Source: Plantago major (taxonomy: Eukaryota; Streptophyta; Magnoliopsida; Lamiales; Plantaginaceae). Taken from it: a stretch of 64,000 bases of DNA. Below the pieces are notes generated by a model. The model searched no databases. It saw only the letters and a program-made list of their open reading frames with translations, and had not been told where the DNA came from. The stretch covers positions 5,505,835 through 5,569,834 of the forward strand of contig CM048839.1 of the NCBI GenBank assembly GCA_026545765.1, in the 5' to 3' direction. Positions within the stretch are counted from its first letter, which is position 1. Each line of letters opens with the position of its first letter. Below, piece by piece: positions 46,401-58,446 of this stretch. The position numbers and the translations under genes are program-made.

Positions 46401-46502
46401 GCGGAGAATAGCGGATCAGATTCGTCAGAGAGTCTTGGATCTGTGAACCATGAGGAAGTGAAGTGTACCCCAACTAGGAGAGGAAGGGCATCTGTTTCTT
46501 AG
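43460..46502 (+). CDS. BTB/POZ and NPH3 domain protein (NRL family, At1g67900-like)
   Basis: Four exons: 43460-43521, 44084-44153, 44653-45813 and 45942-46502, all GT-AG, joining to 617 residues. It starts MKFMKLGSKPDSFQ. The BTB/POZ domain spans about residues 28-125 (TDVVVQVDGMKFHLHKFPLL; FEVCAKFCYGM). The NPH3 domain runs from about 206 (DWWVEDLCELEMEF) to 481 (LDCKKLSADACMHAVQNERL; LRMVVQVLFFEQ). A Ser-rich tail follows, with KKLFSRIWSSKR and an end RRGRASVS. NRL proteins act as substrate adaptors for CUL3 ubiquitin ligases at the plasma membrane, in phototropism and auxin carrier signalling for the best-known members; the role of this subgroup is less known. The start and subgroup are chosen from resemblance to At1g67900-type proteins, recalled from memory. 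No damage is seen. Confidence 0.92.
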
Positions 46503-46928
46503 AATGGAGATCTGGGAAAATGTTTGGTTTTGGGAAGTTGCAAGCAGTAGCTCTTTTGCCTGATGATTATTAAGAATGTAGCATAAAATCTAGACTAGTT
46601 TAATGGCTCTACAGAGGCACAATTGAACAAGTAGTACTAGTATTCTGTAGTTCTGACCTTTTAAAGAGAGTTAATTTTATCACTCGCAGACTTTGAGCAT
46701 GGAGCCTGAGTTGGACTTGACTATTTAACGAAACGTGCTAATTTTGCGACCCCGAATCACAATAATTATGCAGGAGCTCATTTCATTTGTGTCAAACTTG
46801 TGCTTGTTACTCGAAATACATATAATGATGTGTAATATTAACTCGAACCCATTGAGCTTGATTAAGGACTTGTATCGAGTTGAGCCTTGATCAACACGAC
46901 AATAAAACGAACTCCTAATGAGGTTCGT
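46503..46928. other. 3' flank of the NPH3 gene
   Basis: 3' UTR followed by a short unannotated piece up to the LTR. No further gene. Confidence 0.4.
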
Positions 46929-48728
46929 GTTGGAAAATATGCAAATGTAAACCCTAGGTTAACGTAGCGGAATTCGAAAATTTTATTGCATATTGATCTT
47001 GATCCAATGACTATATAACGTAAAACAAGTAAATCAATACTTACTTTTCGCACTAGCTTTCCAGACAGCAGCTTTAAAACCTTAAAGCTCTTCTTTGAAT
47101 CTGTTCAAAGAGTACTTCAAATCTGTTCGTCATGTATGATATGTTGAAACCCAATAATACATAATGATCAGCTTCCTTAACCTCGGTATCCACAGGGATT
47201 AATTCTACCGAAGAACGCTAGGAGGTTCCCGTTCGAAACTAGACTAAACTATTTAGTGAGTAGGGTTATGGAGAATTGAATCATGAAGAAAGATATCATG
47301 ATGGGCAAGCAAGAGAAGAGGAAACGTGTATTTAGTGTATATTCTACAATGATCTCGCAGATCATATGTACTGATATAACCTAAATGCATTATTTGATGA
47401 TGTGGACTCTTAGCCTAGTTGGTTGGGCTTGAATCCATCAAGCATCAGGTCATGGGTTCGAAACCCACCAAGCCCAGCTTATTTTTCTTCATCTCTTTTG
47501 GGCTTTTATATTTGAACTTCATTCCAATTTGGTCCAAATAAACTTCTCTTGTGTTAATTAATTAAATCCAATTTAACCTAATTAATCTTTCTTCAAATAT
47601 AAATTAAATCCAATTTAATTCATTTACTTTCTAAAAGTATAACAATGAATTAAGTCCGATAAATCCAATTTGACTCATTAATTATTTCTACCAAATAGAT
47701 CAATTCTCAACAATAGTAAATTAAATATTTATTAATCCAATTAATATTTAATTAACTCTAATACTCGAATGGTAGAATAATCACCACTTTGTGTGACCTA
47801 TAGGGCCTTATGTAAGTAAGCACTAATCTAATTAAGGTTTGGTGAAACTCCTAGACGATTTTACCAAACACTCTTAATACATAAGGAACGTTTGAAAGGA
47901 TTGCAAACCACCTGTAATGTAGAGCTTATGATGATACGGTCCTTTCATTCGCGAACACTCGATTAAGTCTAGAACTTGATTTCGTGTCTGTTCCAATAAC
48001 TTAATCACTTATCTCATTCTACTAATTTATCCATAATACTTGAATACCATTCCAAATATATCTTGTGTTGGCCAACGACTTTGATCAAACTAGTAATGAG
48101 AAGTTAAGTGTTCTCTCCAAGTCTATTTTGAGGAATGAATCCTATCTTGGTTCAACTACTACCAACATGTGTTTCGTGATGTGCCCAACACATGCCAGAT
48201 TCACCTACAAGGAGTGCAAGCGTTGGTCATGGTCAAAGCACACGAGTCCACACGTAGTAAGTATTGACCTCAAGTCAAAGCGACTATTACACCACCTTAC
48301 AAACCGCTACTTGTGACACGTAAATAGAAAGACATCAAGCTTTCTACTTGGGTATACCAACACCCTCTAAGGCGTCCATGTGTCCATCACGGATACCAAG
48401 TAATTCGTAGTCGTGAGAACTACTACACCCTCAAAGGATATGATGCAGACCACATGCCAATCTCCAATGCATCATCGATATCCCATTCTCGATGATCATT
48501 GATCGGGGCTATTTTTAGAGCCATGTTATGTCACTCAAGATCTCACATTCTTAGTGATAGCATAAAACTCATAGGAACACATATGTAAATAATTACAGAC
48601 AAATAGATAATAATATTTACATACTGTAATGCCTATTTATAGATGAACAATAATCATAAATAAATACTGAATCGAATATGTATATTTGTCCTCAATTCGA
48701 TTGTCTCTAGGACATATATAAAGTTTCA
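46929..48728 (-). mobile_element. Solo LTR, target duplication GTTCG
   Basis: On the plus strand it starts TGTTGGAAAATATGC and ends ATATATAAAGTTTCA. The flanking 5-mers are both GTTCG (46924-46928 and 48729-48733). Read on the minus strand it has LTR order: TATA-like ATCTATAAATAGGC near 48640, then a long body, then an end ...TTCCGCTACGTTAACC...TTTTCCAACA. Nothing retroviral follows on either side, so it is a solo LTR. A tRNA-like sequence is embedded at 47402-47480. Confidence 0.7.
47402..47480 (+). repeat. tRNA-like (SINE-head-like) sequence inside the LTR
   Basis: It contains an A-box-like TAGCCTAGTTGG and a perfect B-box GGTTCGAAACC spaced as in tRNA genes and tRNA-derived SINEs. The ends do not pair as an acceptor stem (5' GTGGACT against 3' AGCCCAG), so it is not a functional tRNA. 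It fits a tRNA-derived SINE head or a captured tRNA piece. Confidence 0.5.
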
Positions 48729-48733
48729 GTTCG

Positions 48734-49209
48734 AGCTTGAGCTCTCGCTGAGCCTCAGGCTCCCGTGACGATGCTTTTTCTAAGCATGTACACAAAGAAC
48801 TGTTTACATATTCCTTGTGAGTTTCAAGTTTCTTTCCAGAGTAAAATTGATTATCAAATGCATTTTCCATATTATCTGGAGATTGGAAATATTCCTTCTA
48901 AGTTTCAAGTTCCTTTCAATCTCCTACTACTTATATATGGAAAGAAAATCTAATCTCACGAAAGATAGATGAAACTCTACTTAATTGTCCTATATGAATT
49001 TGGAATTGTACACTGTTTCCTTCTCCGATTAGTTTTATGGCTCCTTTCCCGTTCTTGTTTTCATAAATCATCCAATCTCAACTCTATATAAACTGCCGTC
49101 ACATCCTTGTTCTATAACTCACACTTTCTTTCTTTCATCAATCAAGAAACCGTTCGCTCACAACTGATCAATAATCAAGAATCCGTTCACAACTCATCAA
49201 GAATCAAAG
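48734..49209 (+). promoter_or_regulatory. Promoter and 5' UTR region of the STP gene
   Basis: CTATATAAA at about 49083-49091 is a likely TATA box, roughly 120 bases before the ATG. The leader has repeated 'caagaatc...ttcacaactcatcaa' phrases. A 58-bp sequence at 48821-48878 reappears downstream of the gene. Confidence 0.55.
48821..48878 (+). repeat. 58-bp direct repeat, upstream copy
   Basis: Starts gtttcaagtttctttccaga; 54 of 58 bases match 50893-50950. The two copies flank the STP gene. A weaker partial echo (gtttcaagttcctttcaatc) lies at about 48902-48921. Confidence 0.8.
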
Positions 49210-50742
49210 ATGGCACCTCCAATCGGAGCAATGCCATATAGCACCGGCAGCGAACATGAGTTTCCTGCGAAGCTCACAGGGCAGGTCATCCTCTGTTCCG
49301 GAATAGCGGCGTTCGGTGGTCTAATGTTCGGCTATGACATTGGAATTTCAGGAGGAGTAACATCCATGGACGATTTCTTGTTGAAGTTTTTCCCAAAGGT
49401 GTACCAGAAGAAACATAGAGCTAGAGAAGATAACTACTGCAAGTACGACAACCAGAATCTCCAGCTCTTTACATCCTCTCTGTACTTCGCAGCCATCCTC
49501 AGCAACTTTCTGGCCTCCTGGTGCTGCAAGAAGATTGGACGTAAACGAACAATGCAGATCGCCGCGCTCTTCTTCTTCATCGGAGTTATTCTCAACACCG
49601 CAGCGGTTAATATTTACATGCTCATCCTCGGAAGAATCTGCCTCGGTGCTGGTATCGGATTTGGTAACCAGGCAGTACCATTGTTCATATCGGAAATCGC
49701 TCCGGCTAAGTATAGAGGAGGCCTAAACGTTTGTTTCCAGTTGCTAATCACAGTTGGTATCTTGATAGCTAACCTTGTCAACTATGGAACGTCCAATCTT
49801 CACCCGAACGGTTGGAGAGTGTCTCTCGGTGGGGCTGCGGTTCCTGCCCTTTTTCTAGGTATCGGCTCCATCTTCATTGTAGAAACTCCCACCAGTCTTA
49901 TCGAGCGTGGAATGAAAGACCAAGGCCTTGAAGTTCTTAGGAAAATCCGTGGCGTGGAAGACGTCCAAAAGGAATTCAACGAAATTGCTCATGCTACCGA
50001 GGTGGCTGCAACTGTCAAGCACCCTTGGAGGAACCTATTCAGAAAGAGGTCCAGCTTGCCTCCGTTGATTTGCGGCACGATTCTACAAGTTTTCCAGCAG
50101 TTTACGGGTATCAATGTGATCATGTTTTATGCTCCAGTCTTGTTTCAGACCATGGGATTTGAATCAAATGCTTCTTTGATTTCTTCGGTTATTACTGGGG
50201 GAATCAATGTTGTTGCAACACTGGTTGCGGTTTTTGGTGTTGATTATTTTGGGAGAAGAGCATTGCTTATTGAAGCTGCAGCTCAGATGTTGATTACTCA
50301 AGTTGCAACTGGAGTGATCCTAGCATTGTATTTGAAGCCAACTAGTGTGATTCCGAACCCGTGGCCATACCTTCTGATTATGTTTGTTGGTATCTTTGTG
50401 GCTGGATTTGCGTGGTCGTGGGGACCCTTGGGATGGTTGATTCCGAGTGAGATATACCCTCTTGAATCACGTTCTGCTGGATTTTCAGTCGCTGTCATCA
50501 CCAACATGATATGCACAGCTATCATTGCGCAAGCTTTCTTGACAATGCTGTGCCACATGAAGTCATCAATATTCTTCTTCTTTGCGACGTGGATCCTTGT
50601 TATGGGCCTTTTCGCCTACTTTTTGCTGCCAGAGACAAAGGGAGTCCCTATCGATGAGATGAATGAAAGAGTATGGAAGAAGCACTGGTTCTGGAGGCGT
50701 TTCTTCGATGATGGTCCAAATGCAGCTGTAGAAGTCGTCTAG
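49210..50742 (+). CDS. Sugar transport protein (STP-type H+/monosaccharide symporter)
   Basis: A single-exon gene of 510 residues, the usual STP length. Visible are the first membrane helix motif GGLMFGYDIGISGGVTSM, the loop with CKYDNQNLQLFTSSLYFA, KKIGRKRTM, PLFISEIAPAKYRGG, VETPTSLIERG, QQFTGINVIMFYAPVLFQTM, GPLGWLIPSEIYPLESRSAG and PETKGVPIDEM, all in the order of the Major Facilitator sugar-porter family. Twelve membrane spans are expected, at the plasma membrane, importing hexoses with protons. The sequence style (IANLVNY, LIERG, KIRGVEDV) reminds me of the STP6/STP8 group, but I do not assign a number. STP genes usually carry introns; none interrupts this one. A 58-bp direct repeat lies on both sides. 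No defect is seen. Confidence 0.93.
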   Translation: MAPPIGAMPYSTGSEHEFPAKLTGQVILCSGIAAFGGLMFGYDIGISGGVTSMDDFLLKFFPKVYQKKHRAREDNYCKYDNQNLQLFTSSLYFAAILSNFLASWCCKKIGRKRTMQIAALFFFIGVILNTAAVNIYMLILGRICLGAGIGFGNQAVPLFISEIAPAKYRGGLNVCFQLLITVGILIANLVNYGTSNLHPNGWRVSLGGAAVPALFLGIGSIFIVETPTSLIERGMKDQGLEVLRKIRGVEDVQKEFNEIAHATEVAATVKHPWRNLFRKRSSLPPLICGTILQVFQQFTGINVIMFYAPVLFQTMGFESNASLISSVITGGINVVATLVAVFGVDYFGRRALLIEAAAQMLITQVATGVILALYLKPTSVIPNPWPYLLIMFVGIFVAGFAWSWGPLGWLIPSEIYPLESRSAGFSVAVITNMICTAIIAQAFLTMLCHMKSSIFFFFATWILVMGLFAYFLLPETKGVPIDEMNERVWKKHWFWRRFFDDGPNAAVEVV

Positions 50743-50892
50743 AGATTACTAGTTAACTAGCTAGCAGCAACATTTCTTCAGTTGTTTAGTTTTTTCTTTT
50801 TTGTTGCTTCCTTTATCTTTCTGTCATACATACTGTCACAAAATTGTTAATATGAAGTATTTTTTCAGTTTATATTGTTTGCTGGTTTCAAA

Positions 50893-50950
50893 GTTTCAAG
50901 TTTCTTTCCAGAGTAAAATCGATTATCAAATGCATTTCCCCTATTTTCTG
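50893..50950 (+). repeat. 58-bp direct repeat, downstream copy
   Basis: Same sequence and orientation as 48821-48878, about 150 bases after the STP stop codon. Confidence 0.8.
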
Positions 50951-51600
50951 TCATTTCACTGAGAACCAACCACCAGTAGTAATCAAGTTTGAACATTAAC
51001 ACGAGGACCTAAATTTCTAACCAGTAACCAGGTAGAAGGGAACAAATCAGATCAACAGAAACAGTCAACAGATCCTGTTAGTTTTCTCAAGTCAAATAGT
51101 TCGAGTTTCAACTAGGTCGTATTACCGGATCATTTGACATTGTTTGGTTGCAAAATTAGCCTTTTTCTCAGATCGTTAAACGGAACTTTTGGTTTAGTAA
51201 TTGAAAGTTATCCGCAAGCTGTAATTTGCTTCTTAATAGATATGCTACTTGCTAAATTTCTGGAAAAACCATTCCGTTGCTGCTCCTTGGCAGTATGTAT
51301 TATCTCCTGATTTTCTCTGTACTCTTTTTCCTCAAGTTCTATCCCCCTTGACACCACTTACTGCATCTTTTTTTAGTTAATTTGGAAAAGCCTAAAGCTG
51401 CCAATTTGTAAAAGTCTCTTGATTATTCACATGTCTTGTATAAAATGCGTTCATAAATCTTACTTGGAGCCATGGCATGTATAAATGCTGCTTGCTTGCC
51501 AGTGGCCATGCATAAAACCTTACAAGACAAACACGTTGGACCTAGTTCTAAGCGTTTATCCTGAATGACTTCATCTATGTATTGTATGGCATAAAATACA
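50951..51600. other. Intergenic stretch
   Basis: No gene recognised. Probably the decayed downstream part of the PPR pseudogene. Confidence 0.35.
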
Positions 51601-52190
51601 TCAATATCTAATTCCAGAATTCTTGCATATAGCTTGAATCTTGGCTTGTCGTTGAATGTTCAATGAAATAACCGAGAGCAGTGTAAATCGCATCCTAAGC
51701 CTGTGTTCCTTATCCCCGGTAACAAACACATGAACCTTGCTTTGAATCTCAATCCAACTGCTACCAGGTATTCTGCTGAGTCCCTTCTCCCTCATCTTTT
51801 GTCTCGTTGTCCGTACACTCTGCCATCTTCCTGCAGCTGAATGTGCATAAGATAGCATAGCGCTCCGCCTTTAAGATACTCGGGTCCTTGTCTCTCGCCT
51901 CATTGAAGTACTTATAACCTTCTTGCACCAGGCCAGCATGATTACAAGCCAACAACACAGCAAGAAGAGTAACACTAGCTATTTGGCTTTATGCCAGTCA
52001 GCTTCATTATCTGCAGCAACATCTCGATTGCACCCTTTCGCTGTCCGTTTTGTGCATATCCACATATCACAGCATTCCAAGACACAATATTTGTATCACA
52101 CATTTTGTTGAATGCTAAGAGAGGGTAAGGTACTATCATCCATGCTTCCACATTTTGCACAAAAACTTATTTGTAAGAGACAGCCCCAGT
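51601..52190 (-). pseudogene. PPR protein (PLS class, E-type end; At5g42450-like) pseudogene
   Basis: Minus-strand pieces in order: FCAKCGSMDDS (about 52150-52180), LAFNKMCDTNIVSWNAVICG to GIKPNS (about 51975-52120), VLLACNHAGLVQEGYKYFNE (about 51900-51960), then SAAGRWQSVRTTRQKMREKG and PGSSWIEIQSKVHVFVTGDK (51690-51850). These are PPR repeats followed by the E/E+ extension of organellar RNA-editing type proteins. At least two frame changes separate the pieces, and the part between the last repeat and GRWQSV is short, as if tens of residues were deleted. No N-terminal half is present. The At5g42450 resemblance is from memory of the ACNHAGLxQEGYxYFN phrase. Confidence 0.75.
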
Positions 52191-52445
52191 CGGCCCAAGA
52201 ACTTCACTGCACAAGCATGAATGCTAGCTACTTCCCAAGTTTAATGCTCCAATCCAATATTAGCCGCTGCTATCATCGCACATGGAAAGCTGAACTGATC
52301 AGGCACAACATCTCATCTTATATTGGGCCTGATCTAAGGAATTTGCTTTATTGGGCCCAGGATTAGTTTTGTAAGGCCCTAGAGACTTGAGTTCGAGTTA
52401 GGTTAGCCCTCGTTAGATCAGACATGCTGCTTAAGTAACAGGCAA

Positions 52446-52549
52446 GCACTTGACCTGTTTAGATTTGTTGCAACTTAGGATTGCATCAGTCTTCTATGCA
52501 CTTGACCTGTTTAGATTTGTTGCAACTTAGGATTGCATCAGTCTTCTAT
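52446..52549. repeat. Perfect 52-bp tandem duplication
   Basis: Two identical 52-base units (52446-52497 and 52498-52549) starting gcacttgacctgtttagatt. No mismatch, so recent. Confidence 0.95.
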
Positions 52550-55500
52550 TCACAACCGGAACAAAATTACAATTGGAGAAATAACTCTTACACTCAACAT
52601 TTACTAAAACCAATCCTAACCTAAATAGTCAAGTGTTTACCTTCTCCATATATGGCTGGAGAGGACTTGGAGTTGGTTGGAAAGAGACTATTAATTGTGG
52701 CTAAATGGTCAAATGGGGCTGGACCTACAAGAAAATATATGTATTTCACATAAATATTTCATTTAGAGTCGGCCTATCCATACGGAATAACGATTGGCTT
52801 ACTAATTACCCAATTGAAATTCACCAAACATATTTGTTGTCGATTCTATAAAGCTACTAGCGGATAAGTTATTGACAAACATATAGTTAAACTATCTTTA
52901 TTATTGTAACTGATCAGGTTGCGTACACTTAGATTGATATCTCATAATTACCCTTTTAATTCTTTGAATTTGACCTAAATTGCCATAATCCAAATTAGTG
53001 AATATCAAGAAACAGTGTTCTTCATAAGCTGCAGCACCAAGAAACAGTTATGGACAATCTGTAAAGTCATAATTTTGACTTAGAAGTATAGTGATTGAAT
53101 AACTTATAATATAAAAATATTGTCATTTGGATAAGAGGGGAAAGGTTATATATAAAATACAACCAAAGACCTAATGTTGGGCCATAAAAAACAAAGGAGA
53201 AAATAAGTTAATAACAAAGACATTATCCATAACTTAATTAATAATTAAATTAACTCAATGTTAATTACACTACTTGGTCTACTTAGATATAATCGACCGT
53301 CACAATATTATTATACTACTAATCTTTTTTATTTGAAATCTTATATTGTGTTAGATGTATTCGGCACAACCATGCCTCCGCATATCCAAAGACTTCGCTT
53401 TCTTGTAAATTAAATCTTAATTACTAGATATGATAATCTAATACTAATATAATATCTGCATAACTGGATAATTAGTCGGCATCACTGGCTCAATTACCTT
53501 CTCGTAAGACCAAATCAATCAAATGTGAGACTCTTGTAAAAATTATGATGTACTCATATGTGAAAATATCATATCTTTAATATTCAAGTGTTTTACATGT
53601 ACACTCATGTAGTTTATATTAACTTTATGTGGACTTTCATACTATTAAAGACAATTTTATCGCATCACAAGATTTACTCATTGTACCGAAGCAATTTTCA
53701 GAAGATAGAAACACATGAACCCTAGAATTGGCCGAAAACGTAGATGGATCAGAGTCTCCTTGGACTTCATGAACCTCATCATTTGGTACTTGCTCTTCGC
53801 ACCGTGCTTCTTCGACTCGACTCTCATGAATTGAAATGTAACAACTTCACCCCTTGAATTCGAATCCAACTAGTATCATGCATATTATGTATTTTAAAGG
53901 AGAACCAACTAATAATCTGTACTGGAAACTCTAAATAAAATCACAAGTTGATGAGCTGCAGCATCAGATAATGGCCTTTCGTTCCCACAAATGCATGAAC
54001 TTTTGGAATGAAATAAGGAATAAAAAGATGAAATAATTTTCTGGTCAAGAAAGAAGTAATGCAACAACTCCACAAGTAGATTCCACTTCAACATGTCTAA
54101 AAAGACGACCTTTGCTTGCATCATTCAACAACTCATTTCATAAAGAAACTAGCAACATGCACATAAATATATATAAATATATAGTTATAGTTTTAACTTT
54201 TTCCGACAAATAAACTTCAATTTTAATTACAAATTAATCTTAATTTGTAATGGACAACTGTTCAATCAAATTATATAATAAAAATTTATTAGGAAGTAAA
54301 TTTTTACTATTTAATGTAATTCAATATTTTATCAGGACAACTTGAAATGAATTCGTACTTAAATTAAGTTGAAGTTGGTTGACCGAATAAAAATGTACAA
54401 CTTATTTGGAATGGAGTACATGTACTGTATGTTAATTTGAATTAGCTAGATTTAGATCAATATGGCTCTAGAGAGTGTGTAAAACAACACTTGTCTCTAG
54501 ATTCAATGGAAGGACAACAATCTTTGACATGAAGCCAAAAAGTTTCTTGCCCTCTTCATCATACCATATCTTATACTAACATTTTTATTAAAGTATCATT
54601 GTAAGTTATGTTTCATCCACATAACATACTCCCAAGTGGTCCAATCACTCAAGTTTTGGGACATTCAATGCAATTCTATCCCACTTTGCAAAACAAAGCA
54701 TATGAATATATACATCATATCAAGATGTGGTTTTGTGGTCTCATGGATTAAGAGTTCAAATGTTTGTTTGGTGACTTCTAATTAAGTAGTTGTATCAGTC
54801 TGTTTCAATTGATCGACTAGAAGGTGACTATTACTTCATTTTTTAAAAAAGTTACTATATCGCGGTTGATCGGATACGATTCATTTTATGAGGTTTTTTA
54901 AACATATAATGAGTTAGGCGACGTATCATATATTCTTTCGATATGTTGGTGATAAATATGGTATCATCCCGACTTGCAACTACCTAGGGTGTTCACTTGC
55001 AAAGATGACATAACCGGTTAGTGAGGTTGAGGTCTATGTTCTACACGTCCTATATTTGACCGTGTGGTAATGAGTGTGATATACCCATGCTTTTGTGGTT
55101 CGTAATCGTTTATACATGAGTGTGAAAATTTACTTATTTTATATCACCCCGTAGCAGTATGAATTCACCACGTTATCCAGGAAATAAGTATAATAGTATT
55201 AACTGTTCTGTCCCTATTTTGTGGAAAACTCCAATAGATGAGACAATTGTTTGGAATCCCAATCTGGAAGAGCAAATTCGGTCGTTGGAATTTAACCAGG
55301 GACAGACAAGTTTTCTTGGGCTGTATATGTAGCCCACAGATGAAAAAGACACCTCGAATTGGATCATGATGCCAGGTAACCCTCCATTTCGACTATAACT
55401 TCAATGAATCTTCTTGGATCTTTACTAATTTCCTTAATTTAACGTTACCTTACTCATCATTTAGTTTTGTTCTTTACGATTTATCCGGTACATAAATGCA

Positions 55501-58290
55501 ACGGATGAAATATAGGTATTGGGATTGTTTCAATATTATTGGCTAGATCCTAGACTGGGTGAACCCCCTCAATGTAGCTTGTGAAGCCCACGAGCTAGAG
55601 TCGGGGTGCACCTAATGGATGTGCTGTCAGAATCAAAATTTTCTAGATTTTGAAAATTCAAATTACTTGAGAAAGGTTTTAGAATATTTTAAATTATTTT
55701 GGAATTAGGAATTACTCGTAAAGAAGAAACATGTTTTAATCTTTTTAGAGTATTGCGGATTTCATTTTGATCTAAGTTCAATAAGCTGAGAAGTCGAGAT
55801 GTTTCAAACGATTCTCTTGTCGGATTGTCCTTTGACCCATTTATGTGAAGTATGACTGTATTCGAAATCAAGAAGATAATCATAGATGTTAGGCAATAGT
55901 TTATCTATTGGAGGACGTATTAAGCTTAGGAACGAAGCTAATTAAGTGATAAACATCGACCCTTTGAGGTCATAACAATGCAATTAGTGCTTTGTTTAGT
56001 TGTTAAATTGTTTTATTTTGAGAGATTAACTAAGAATATTTTACCAGTGTGTCCAATTATATATGCCAAGATCTAATCCAATCCAATCCATAGTCATGAC
56101 ACAAGATTCATTGGATCCATTATTTTAGTTAGTACAACAAAGGTTAACTAACCATTACAAAGGCTAAAAGCTAATAAGAATCTTGCAATTTTAGCCGTAT
56201 TTGTTAATTAAGTTAATAGGTTTATCTGAGGTTATGTTTAAAGAAGGATATATGATGCATGAGTCATTAGTATGTAAGTGCAATTATATGGACAAATTGG
56301 CGAAGTCATCTTACCTAATCAAAGGTTGTCCTAATATTAAAAGGCCTTTTTTTATTTGGAGTAATTAAATAAAATTAAATGCCTTTACACGTTTTTAGAA
56401 GGACAGTGGATTAGCACCACGCCAAATATCTTTGTGTTCAGCTTTGTAAAAATAGTGATCAATAACTACCCCACTTCTTAACCGTTGTGATTCCTCGGCT
56501 CACTAGTAATTTTAAGATAAGTAATCCATTGGAAGTTTTTTTAGTGAGAACATGGATGAAGGTAGAGTACAATGGTAAACTAACACCCCCGTAACCCGTC
56601 GCCTGCATAGATCTTCATCCGTATTTCTTTTATGGATGTCCGGTTAATCAATACGCATTCAAAAATTAGAAAAGAAAACGTAAACCACACTATTAGCCAC
56701 TATTCTTTTTCCTTTACTATTGTATCTCATACTCTCATACTTTGTACATTCTTTACCTATCTCCCACCTTAACCCCCACTAAACAACTTTTTCAATAATT
56801 TTTTCATATTTCTTGAAATACCTCCACGGAGGGAGTAATTTATATAATCAATAATCAAATTGTGAAATTATATATTATCAAGAAAAGTGGTGTGTGTATG
56901 TTAGCATATGAATATGGATAGATCATAGACCACTTTGTTTCTCAAAGTGCGTTAAAAAGGCAGAAATATTAAAAAACTTAAACTACAAAATACAAAATCT
57001 AATAAGTGAAGATTTAAAGAATCGATTGATATTCTTAAACATACACATAATGCTTTAGACAATATTAATTATGTTTCGTTTGTCAACATTTTATTTGATT
57101 TTTATGTATATGTATAATATTAATATTTTTAATAAATGTTTAAGTCTATTCTATAATATTTGTCAGTCACTCTATAAAGATGGTTTCCGAGAAGAACTAC
57201 GGAATAAACTAAAGAAAGAAAAAGAATGGATCCAAAGGTGCGGGAAATGAAAAGGAAAATAAAAGAAAAGAAAGACAGCCTTTCGCGGAGACATGGAGCC
57301 GCCTATGCTATTCAACTCGACCCAACACCTTTGGAACCCCCTCCCAATTCAATTCATGTTCTTTTACATCCACATGTTAAACTATTCTTATTCTATTTAA
57401 TAATCCCCTTTCTTTTAACTAAACCGGCCCATTTGGATCTCATCAAAATTAAAATTATGAACAAGGATCTTTAAAAGATAATGATAGAAATAAAAAAAAT
57501 TATGAATACAAGAAAATTACAACCACCTTGTTACTAATCGATTGAAACTTAAGTCACTAAATTAACTGAGGCTAGTAATGATTTGAACAATACACGCATT
57601 GTTTGTATGATATTTTAGTTTTGAATTAAAATTCTTACAAGTTTATTTGCAGTATCATAATAGACTCATACCATGTAAGAGTGTGGTTGTACCACTCTTG
57701 TTTTTAATCAATGTGGGATGTGGGGTATCACAATCTACCCCTTTTTAAATGCTCGATGAAAACTGTTGAGCGGAATCGAGTAGACATGTCCCTTGACCAA
57801 CCATCTTTACTCCTTCGAAGTTCGGGATCTCCTCAATCCGACCACTAATTAATCGAGATCCGATTTTATGACTTGGTATGGTTACTCAAGATGTGGATAT
57901 ACACGCCTCACTTATATGGTATTGGATGCTTTAATTTGGCATGAGCTTACTGTTTTCCTTTTAAAATCGTTCAAAGTCTCATACCATGTGACAGTGTTTG
58001 TTTTTCATATAGTATCATTTATTTCGTTCTATATTAACCGATGTAGAATGCGGAATATCATTAGTATCACTAACCCAATTAACACAAACGTATAGAATTC
58101 AACAGCCTCCCGAATTATGATTTAATGATGAAGAATTGAAGATGATCTCTTTGGTGTAATCTAAGAATCAACGACATAGTTTTCTCCACTAAAAATCCAA
58201 ATATATAGCTAATTGTACTAGATCATATGATCTCCAATGAATTTTCAATATTCTCCACGTCACATGCATGAGTACCCCCTATTTGTACCC
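52550..58290. other. Long AT-rich gene-poor stretch
   Basis: I recognise no gene. 54190-54425 looks like an old MITE (ends 'actttttccgacaaataaac' and 'gtacaacttatttggaatgg'). 56820-56840 has a bare 'cctccacggagggag' MITE tip. 57226-57474 is an 82-codon ORF with a Lys-rich start (MKRKIKEKKDSLSRRHG) and no known domain. 57640-57850 and 57975-58060 share loose 'catacca(t)gtnacagtgtt' phrases. Confidence 0.4.
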
Positions 58291-58302
58291 CCTCTATATA
58301 TA
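58291..58302 (+). promoter_or_regulatory. TATA region of the LBD gene
   Basis: CTCTATATATAC, about 150 bases before the chosen ATG. The leader then is CT-rich. One in-frame upstream ATG (58411) adds 12 residues if used. Confidence 0.6.
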
Positions 58303-58446
58303 CCCCTCTCTCCCTTTATTACTCTAATCTCATCAATCTCTACTTCAATTCTTCTCCCAGAATATCCATTTCTTGACTCTCAAGCAATTCCATAAAACCT
58401 CATCATTTATATGCACAAGACTTTCCTCCATAACAAGAAAGGAACT

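Noticed and set aside
43460..50742. A functional cluster of TFIIA gamma, NPH3 and STP genes
   Set aside because: They are unrelated single genes with large intergenic gaps and no shared regulatory sequence seen.
57226..57474. 82-codon Lys-rich ORF
   Set aside because: No recognisable domain, no splice or promoter support beyond chance. Kept only as a note in the surrounding stretch.
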